From Thiobacillus sp. (lineage in GTDB: Bacteria > Pseudomonadota > Gammaproteobacteria > Burkholderiales > Thiobacillaceae), in NCBI GenBank assembly GCA_024235835.1, contig JACKLQ010000003.1:62001-126000 (forward strand): a stretch of DNA of 64,000 nt. The letters run 5' to 3'. The position numbers were made by a program, and so were the translations under genes. Of this stretch, positions 59,868-64,000 are shown piece after piece. Position 1 is the stretch's first letter. The number at the start of each line of letters is the position of its first letter. Below the pieces are notes generated by a model. The model saw only the letters and a program-made list of their open reading frames with translations. It did not search any database and was not told where the DNA came from.

Positions 59868-60797
59868 TTACTTGCCGCCGCCCAACTCGTGGACATAGAC
59901 GGTGAGCAACTTGATTTGTTCCGGCTTGAGGCGCCCTTCCCAGGCAGGCATCACGCCCTTGTTCAAACCGGCAGAGATCACACGCCTGACCGCGGCCAGC
60001 CTGGCGGCATCATCCGACGCACCGGGCACGTCGGCCCAGAGCCAGACCTTGTCGGTCAGGTTGGCGGAGCCGATATCCTGACGACCCTTGGCGTTGTCGC
60101 CATGGCAATAGAAGCAGGCGGCGGCATGGGAGTGGAACAACCTCTCCCCCGTGGCGGCCTTGGCGGCATCGGCCTGGTTGCCGGACAGGGACAGCACGTA
60201 GTTGGCCAGGGCATCGATCTGCTCAGCGTTCAGGGCCTCGGCGAAAGGAGGCATGTAGCCACGGCGACCATTGCTGATGGTCTCGTGGACCTTGTCGAAG
60301 GTGCCGCCATACAGCCAGTCATCATCGGACAGGTTGGGGAAGAAGCCCACCTTGCCGCCGCCGCCGCTCTGGTGGCAGCCCGCGCAGTTATCGGCGAAGG
60401 CGGTCTTGCCGGCGGAGATCACGAAGCTGGACAGCTCCGGGTCCTTGGTGATATCGCCATAGGACATGGACATGAGCTTGTCGTAGTAGGGCTTCTGGGC
60501 GGCATAGCCCTCCTGCATCTCCTTCAAGAGCTTGGCACGTGTGTTCCAGTGCCAAGACTCTTCCTGGCCCTCGGCGTTGACGTAGGTCACCTTGTTCATT
60601 CCAGGCAGGAAGCTCTTGCCCACGGGCCAGGAGGGATAGATCACCCAGTAGACCAGGGCGAAGACCATGGTCACGTAAAGGCCCCAGATCCACCACAGGG
60701 GCAAGGGGTTGTTGTATTCCTGAAGGTCGCCGTCCCAAACGTGGCCGGTGGTCTGCACACCTGAGGTAGAGGCTTGGCTATGGGTATTGTCAGCCAT
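59868..60797 (-). CDS. ccoP: cbb3-type cytochrome c oxidase subunit III (CcoP, diheme cytochrome c)
   Basis: This 309-aa protein has an N-terminal FixP-type segment (GHVWDGDLQEYNNPLPLWW), a membrane helix (WIWGLYVTMVFALVYWVIYP) and two cytochrome c domains with heme motifs CAGCH and CFYCH. Methionine ligands are probably in GYMPPF and GVMPAW. It accepts electrons from soluble cytochromes and passes them to CcoO and CcoN. Its start overlaps the ccoQ end by 8 bases. Confidence 0.97.
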   Translation of the reverse strand: MADNTHSQASTSGVQTTGHVWDGDLQEYNNPLPLWWIWGLYVTMVFALVYWVIYPSWPVGKSFLPGMNKVTYVNAEGQEESWHWNTRAKLLKEMQEGYAAQKPYYDKLMSMSYGDITKDPELSSFVISAGKTAFADNCAGCHQSGGGGKVGFFPNLSDDDWLYGGTFDKVHETISNGRRGYMPPFAEALNAEQIDALANYVLSLSGNQADAAKAATGERLFHSHAAACFYCHGDNAKGRQDIGSANLTDKVWLWADVPGASDDAARLAAVRRVISAGLNKGVMPAWEGRLKPEQIKLLTVYVHELGGGK

Positions 60798-60972
60798 TGG
60801 ACTTGTCCTTCACTTCGTCGTCGTCATCTAGAAAGGGGATGTGCTTGTGCTCTTCCAGCCGATTGCCTCGCTTCTTGCTGCCGTAGACCCAGAGCACGAT
60901 GAGGCAGAAGGTCACGAAAAAGATCAAGAGCCCCAGGGGCTTGGTATTGGCCGGATCGGCAAACCACTCCAT
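60790..60972 (-). CDS. ccoQ: cbb3-type oxidase subunit CcoQ (FixQ)
   Basis: This 60-aa protein has one membrane helix (LGLLIFFVTFCLIVLWVYG) and a charged acidic C-terminus (FLDDDDEVKD). It stabilises the oxidase core in oxygen. Its start shares one base with the ccoO stop (TGATG), and its end overlaps ccoP, so the three are tightly coupled. Confidence 0.93.
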   Translation of the reverse strand: MEWFADPANTKPLGLLIFFVTFCLIVLWVYGSKKRGNRLEEHKHIPFLDDDDEVKDKSNG

Positions 60973-61718
60973 CAGCGATACTTCACCAGGTCTTCAGGTT
61001 TGATCTTGCTGAAGTCCACCATGGTGCCCAGCACCTGTAGATAGGCCACCAGGGCATCCATCTCGGAGACGCTGGATCGGTCGCCGTCAAAGTTTCCTTC
61101 CTGGGCCTGGGCCACCAGGTTCTTCTGGGCATCCGGAATATGCAGGGTCTTGGCCACCTGCTCGCCGAACTTTTCCACGTTGCGCTGGTACTCCTCCTGG
61201 TTGGCGGAATAGGGCACGCCGGTGGTGCGCTGGGCCCGAAGACGGGCAGCCACGTCGGAGGCGTCCAGCTGGGTGGTCATTAGCCAGGGGTAGTTGGGCA
61301 TGACCGACTCGGGCACCACGGAGGTGGGCTTGATCAGGTGCTGCACATGCCACTCGTTGGAGTACTTGCCCCCCACCCGGGCCAGATCGGGGCCGGTACG
61401 CTTGGAGCCCCACTGGAAGGGGTGGTCATACTTGGACTCGGCGGCCAGGGAGTAATGGCCATAGCGCAGTTGCTCGTCCCGGAAGGGTCGGATCATCTGG
61501 GAATGGCAGGTGTAACAACCCTCGCGGATGTAGATGTCACGACCGCGGGACTCCAGGGGAGTGTAGGGACGCACGCCCGGCACATCCTCCATGGTGTCCT
61601 TGATGAAAAACAGGGGGGCGATCTCCACCAGGCCGCCCACGCTGACGGCGAGCATGGTCAGCACCAGCAACCAGCCGGCGTTGGTCTCGATTTTTTCATG
61701 CTTGAAGTTCTTGAACAT
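60972..61718 (-). CDS. ccoO: cbb3-type cytochrome c oxidase subunit II (CcoO, monoheme)
   Basis: This 248-aa membrane-anchored monoheme cytochrome c has an N-terminal helix (WLLVLTMLAVSVGGLVEIAPLF). REGCYTCHSQMIRPF supplies the heme motif CYTCH, and RVGGKYSNEWHVQHLI is typical for CcoO. The methionine ligand is probably in VMPNYPWL. Length is slightly above the usual 200-240. It lies 20 bases after ccoN. Confidence 0.97.
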   Translation of the reverse strand: MFKNFKHEKIETNAGWLLVLTMLAVSVGGLVEIAPLFFIKDTMEDVPGVRPYTPLESRGRDIYIREGCYTCHSQMIRPFRDEQLRYGHYSLAAESKYDHPFQWGSKRTGPDLARVGGKYSNEWHVQHLIKPTSVVPESVMPNYPWLMTTQLDASDVAARLRAQRTTGVPYSANQEEYQRNVEKFGEQVAKTLHIPDAQKNLVAQAQEGNFDGDRSSVSEMDALVAYLQVLGTMVDFSKIKPEDLVKYR

Positions 61719-61738
61719 TTTCTAACCTCGGGCTTGCA

Positions 61739-63184
61739 TCAGGCGGCGACGGTGGCGGCACGGGTTCCAGCAGCCTCGGCGGCCACACCCTGGCGGATGG
61801 TCATGAAGACGTTGTAGGCCATCAGGCACATGCCGGTGAGATAGAACATGCCGCCGATGGCGCGCATGGCGTAGAAGGGATGCATGGCGGAAACCGACTC
61901 CACGAAGGAGTACTGCAGGTTGCCGAAGTCATCGAATGCACGCCACATCAGGCCCTGGGAGATGCCGGAGATCCACATGGCCGTGATGTACAGCAGGACG
62001 CCGATGGTGGCCAGCCAGAAGTGGGCATTGATCAGCTTGACGCTGTACATCTCGGTTTTCCACAGGCGGGGGATCATGTGGTACAGGGAGCCGAAGGCGA
62101 TCATGGCCACCCAGCCCAGGGCGCCGGAGTGCACGTGGCCTACGGTCCAGTCGGTGTAATGGGACAGGGCGTTCACGTCCTTCAGGGACATGAGGGGACC
62201 TTCGAAGGTGGACATGCCGTAGAAGGACAGTGCCACGATCATGAAGCGCATGATGGGGTCGGTGCGCAACTTATCCCAGGCGCCGGAGAGGGTCATGATG
62301 CCGTTGATCATGCCGCCCCAGGACGGCAGCAGCAGCATGATGGAGAAGGTGGCGCCCAGGGTAGAAGCCCAATCGGGCAGCGCGGTCCAGTGCAGGTGGT
62401 GGGTGCCCACCCACATGTACATGAAGGACAGGGCCCAGAAGTGGACGATGGACAGGCGATAGGAATAGACGGGACGGCCGGCGTGCTTGGGCACGAAGTA
62501 ATACATCATGCCCAGGAAAGCCGCGGTGAGGAAGAAGCCCACGGCGTTGTGGCCGTACCACCACTGGGTCATGGCGTCCTGGGCGCCGGAGAACAGGCTG
62601 TAGGACTTCATCGTGAACAGATCCACGGGCACGGCGATATTGTTGAAGGTGTGCAGCAGGGCGGTCACCAGGATGAAGGACAGGTAGAACCAGTTGGCCA
62701 CGTAGATGTGGGGCTGCTTGCGCTGCATCAGGGTGCCGACGTAGACGGCCAGGTAGGCCACCCAGACCACCTCGATAAGCAGGTCGATGGGCCATTCCAT
62801 CTCGGCGTATTCGCGACCCTGGCTGTAGCCAAGCACGTAGGAGGCAGCGGCGAGGACGATGATGGCCTGCCAGCCCCAGAAGGTGAAGGTGGCCAGGCCG
62901 GGGGCGAACAGGCGGGTCTGGCAGGTGCGCTGCACCACGTAGTAGGAAGTGGCGAACAGGGCGGAACCGCCGAAGCCGAAGATCACCGCGCCGGTGTGCA
63001 CGGGACGGAAGCGGCCGAAGGAGAAGTACGGGCTGTCGAAGTTTAGAAAGGGCCATGCCAGCTCGGAGGCGATGTACACCCCCACGAACATGCCCACCAC
63101 GGCCCACACGATGGCCATGACGGAAAACTTCTTGATGATGTCGTAGTCGTACTGCTCGTTGGCAGCCGCACCGCTTGCAGACAT
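61739..63184 (-). CDS. ccoN: cbb3-type cytochrome c oxidase catalytic subunit I (CcoN)
   Basis: This 481-aa heme-copper oxidase of type C has about 12 membrane helices. Histidine ligands are visible in RPVHTGAVIFGFGG (low-spin heme), WWYGHNAVGFF (CuB, with the active-site Tyr of cbb3 oxidases located on a later helix), MWVGTHHLHWTALPDW and HYTDWTVGHVHSGALGW. ATG 63184 with AGGAGG seven bases upstream is chosen over the longer frame to 63217. It is the first gene of ccoNOQP and performs O2 reduction with high affinity under low oxygen. Confidence 0.97.
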   Translation of the reverse strand: MSASGAAANEQYDYDIIKKFSVMAIVWAVVGMFVGVYIASELAWPFLNFDSPYFSFGRFRPVHTGAVIFGFGGSALFATSYYVVQRTCQTRLFAPGLATFTFWGWQAIIVLAAASYVLGYSQGREYAEMEWPIDLLIEVVWVAYLAVYVGTLMQRKQPHIYVANWFYLSFILVTALLHTFNNIAVPVDLFTMKSYSLFSGAQDAMTQWWYGHNAVGFFLTAAFLGMMYYFVPKHAGRPVYSYRLSIVHFWALSFMYMWVGTHHLHWTALPDWASTLGATFSIMLLLPSWGGMINGIMTLSGAWDKLRTDPIMRFMIVALSFYGMSTFEGPLMSLKDVNALSHYTDWTVGHVHSGALGWVAMIAFGSLYHMIPRLWKTEMYSVKLINAHFWLATIGVLLYITAMWISGISQGLMWRAFDDFGNLQYSFVESVSAMHPFYAMRAIGGMFYLTGMCLMAYNVFMTIRQGVAAEAAGTRAATVAA

Positions 63185-63207
63185 AACGCCTCCTAGATTA
63201 CCGCCCG

Positions 63208-63228
63208 CCCTGATCATTCAATTCAGGG
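63208..63228. promoter_or_regulatory. Inverted repeat upstream of ccoN
   Basis: CCCTGA and TCAGGG form a 6-bp inverted repeat with a 9-base centre, 24 bases before the ccoN start. It could be a leader hairpin or protein site. It does not match a good FNR box (TTGAT-N4-ATCAA), although FNR/ANR control of cbb3 genes would be expected. Confidence 0.25.
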
Positions 63229-63315
63229 CACCTCAAAGATGCCGGATACCGGATGCCGGAAAACCGAATAAAAAAGCTTCGGGAGTATAGTTCCCCAACC
63301 GGGCCGCGGGCAAGT

Positions 63316-63915
63316 TCACCCTGAGTGCAAAAGGGTGTTCAAGTCCTGGGCAATATCCTGGGGGGGATGGGCAAATGGCAGGTACAGGCGGAGGCGTCCC
63401 TGGCCATCAAGAACGTAGCTTCCGGCGGAATGGTCCACCAGATAGCCAGTGGCCCCCGGTTCCACGTGCTTGCGGTACATGACCTTGAACTCGTTGGCCG
63501 CCGTGGCCACCTCCTCCGGTGTGCCGTAGAGGCCCAGGAACGACTCATGGAAATAGGGCACGTAGGCCTTGAGTATCTCCGGCGCATCCCGTTCAGGGTC
63601 CACCGATGCGAACAGCACCTGGACCTTGTCCGCCGCATCCGGCCCCATAAGCTGGAAGGCCTGGGCCATGTCGGACAAGGTGGTGGGACACACATCCGGG
63701 CAATGGGTGTAGCCGAAGAACAGCACCACCAGCTTGCCGCGGAAGGTTTCCAGGGTCACCCGGCGGCCGTTGTGGTCCGTCAGGCTCAGGCTACGGCCGA
63801 ATTCCGCGCTTGTGATGTCAGTACCCTTGAAGCGGGGAGGTTCTACCTGGCCACCGCAGCCCACCATGAGCAGAGCGGACAGGACCAGACCAATGCAAGC
63901 GCGGCGCCCGTCCAT
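63316..63915 (-). CDS. Sco1/SenC-family copper chaperone lipoprotein
   Basis: This 199-aa protein has an N-terminal lipoprotein-like signal ending LLMVGCGG. The thioredoxin-like Sco domain has the copper-binding CPDVC motif in FFGYTHCPDVCPTT and the third ligand His in YLVDHSAGSY. LVVLFFGYTH and FASVDPERDAPE are family hallmarks. Sco proteins insert copper into cytochrome oxidases from the periplasmic side, which fits its place upstream of ccoNOQP in the same direction. A 131-bp spacer separates it from ccoN. Confidence 0.93.
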   Translation of the reverse strand: MDGRRACIGLVLSALLMVGCGGQVEPPRFKGTDITSAEFGRSLSLTDHNGRRVTLETFRGKLVVLFFGYTHCPDVCPTTLSDMAQAFQLMGPDAADKVQVLFASVDPERDAPEILKAYVPYFHESFLGLYGTPEEVATAANEFKVMYRKHVEPGATGYLVDHSAGSYVLDGQGRLRLYLPFAHPPQDIAQDLNTLLHSG

Positions 63916-63918
63916 GGG

Positions 63919-64000
63919 TCAGGTCGCGGGCATGGCTGCGGCGGGAAGATCGGCCAGCCTGTATTTGCCAGTCAGAACGGCCTTGGCAAGTTCTTCCAGA
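63919..64000 (-). CDS. C-terminal end of an unidentified gene (truncated by window edge)
   Basis: The minus-strand frame is open from the window edge to a TGA at 63921-63919 and gives about 26 residues, LEELAKAVLTGKYRLADLPA then AAMPAT. It ends three bases before the Sco start, so it is probably the upstream gene of the same operon. The piece is too short to name a family. Confidence 0.5.
   Translation of the reverse strand, partial: LEELAKAVLTGKYRLADLPAAAMPAT

Noticed and set aside
63185..63315. FNR/ANR box upstream of ccoN
   Set aside because: Expected for cbb3 operons, but I could not find a sequence close to TTGAT-N4-ATCAA; only a different inverted repeat is present.

Overview
The window looks like a chromosomal segment of a high-GC (about 60-65 %) betaproteobacterium. 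This rests on the housekeeping genes: a rimP-nusA-infB-rbfA-truB-rpsO-pnp run, a ccoNOQP-ccoG cbb3 oxidase locus, and betaproteobacterial-style protein sequences. A Rhodocyclales or Nitrosomonadales relative would fit, but that is inference. There are no insertion sequences, CRISPR arrays, phage genes or rRNA genes.

Layout. (1) 1-4.0 kb: the tail of a probable glycosyltransferase, a type I secretion ABC transporter and its membrane-fusion partner, and a convergent small RTX protein that is a plausible substrate. (2) 4.0-6.8 kb, minus strand: a tlpA / DUF4266 lipoprotein / DUF3570 barrel / apbE operon. The DUF3570 protein carries a sequence matching the ApbE flavinylation motif, so this looks like an envelope redox module with covalent FMN. 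(3) 7.2-46.3 kb: a very large ABC-dependent (group 2/3, KPS-type) capsule locus. It has kpsM, kpsT, kpsE, kpsD and a kpsS-like gene, and a lipid-making set (2556-aa fully reducing PKS, PLP-dependent oxoamine synthase, SDR) like rkpA/rkpG/rkpH of Sinorhizobium and the wcb locus of Burkholderia pseudomallei. It also has many glycosyltransferases (one protein with four GT domains, one GT29 sialyltransferase-like), two FkbM methyltransferases, a WcbI-GSCFA fusion, two classical sulfotransferases, a TPR-sulfotransferase-like protein and a UDP-sulfoquinovose synthase. (4) 46.5-46.7 kb: three tRNA genes (Pro, Arg, His). (5) 46.8-49 kb: folD, a CbbY-like phosphatase and a conserved small protein. (6) 49-57.5 kb: translation and RNA-turnover genes. 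(7) 57.6-64 kb: cbb3 oxidase, CcoG, a FixH-like protein and a Sco protein.

How the genes fit together. In the capsule locus 23 genes run on the minus strand from the PKS at 46303 to the GT29 gene at 10299, with gaps of about 130 bp or less and many 1-11 bp overlaps. The PKS and oxoamine synthase would make an unusual acyl-amine lipid. KpsS and the glycosyltransferases would build the glycan, KpsMT/E/D would export it, and SqdB plus the sulfotransferases would supply sulfonate and sulfate groups. The predicted product is a sulfonated and sulfated, lipid-linked surface polysaccharide. That is the most striking prediction of the window. The second is the flavinylated DUF3570/DUF4266/TlpA module. 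Both are inferences from sequence motifs and gene order; no database search was possible.
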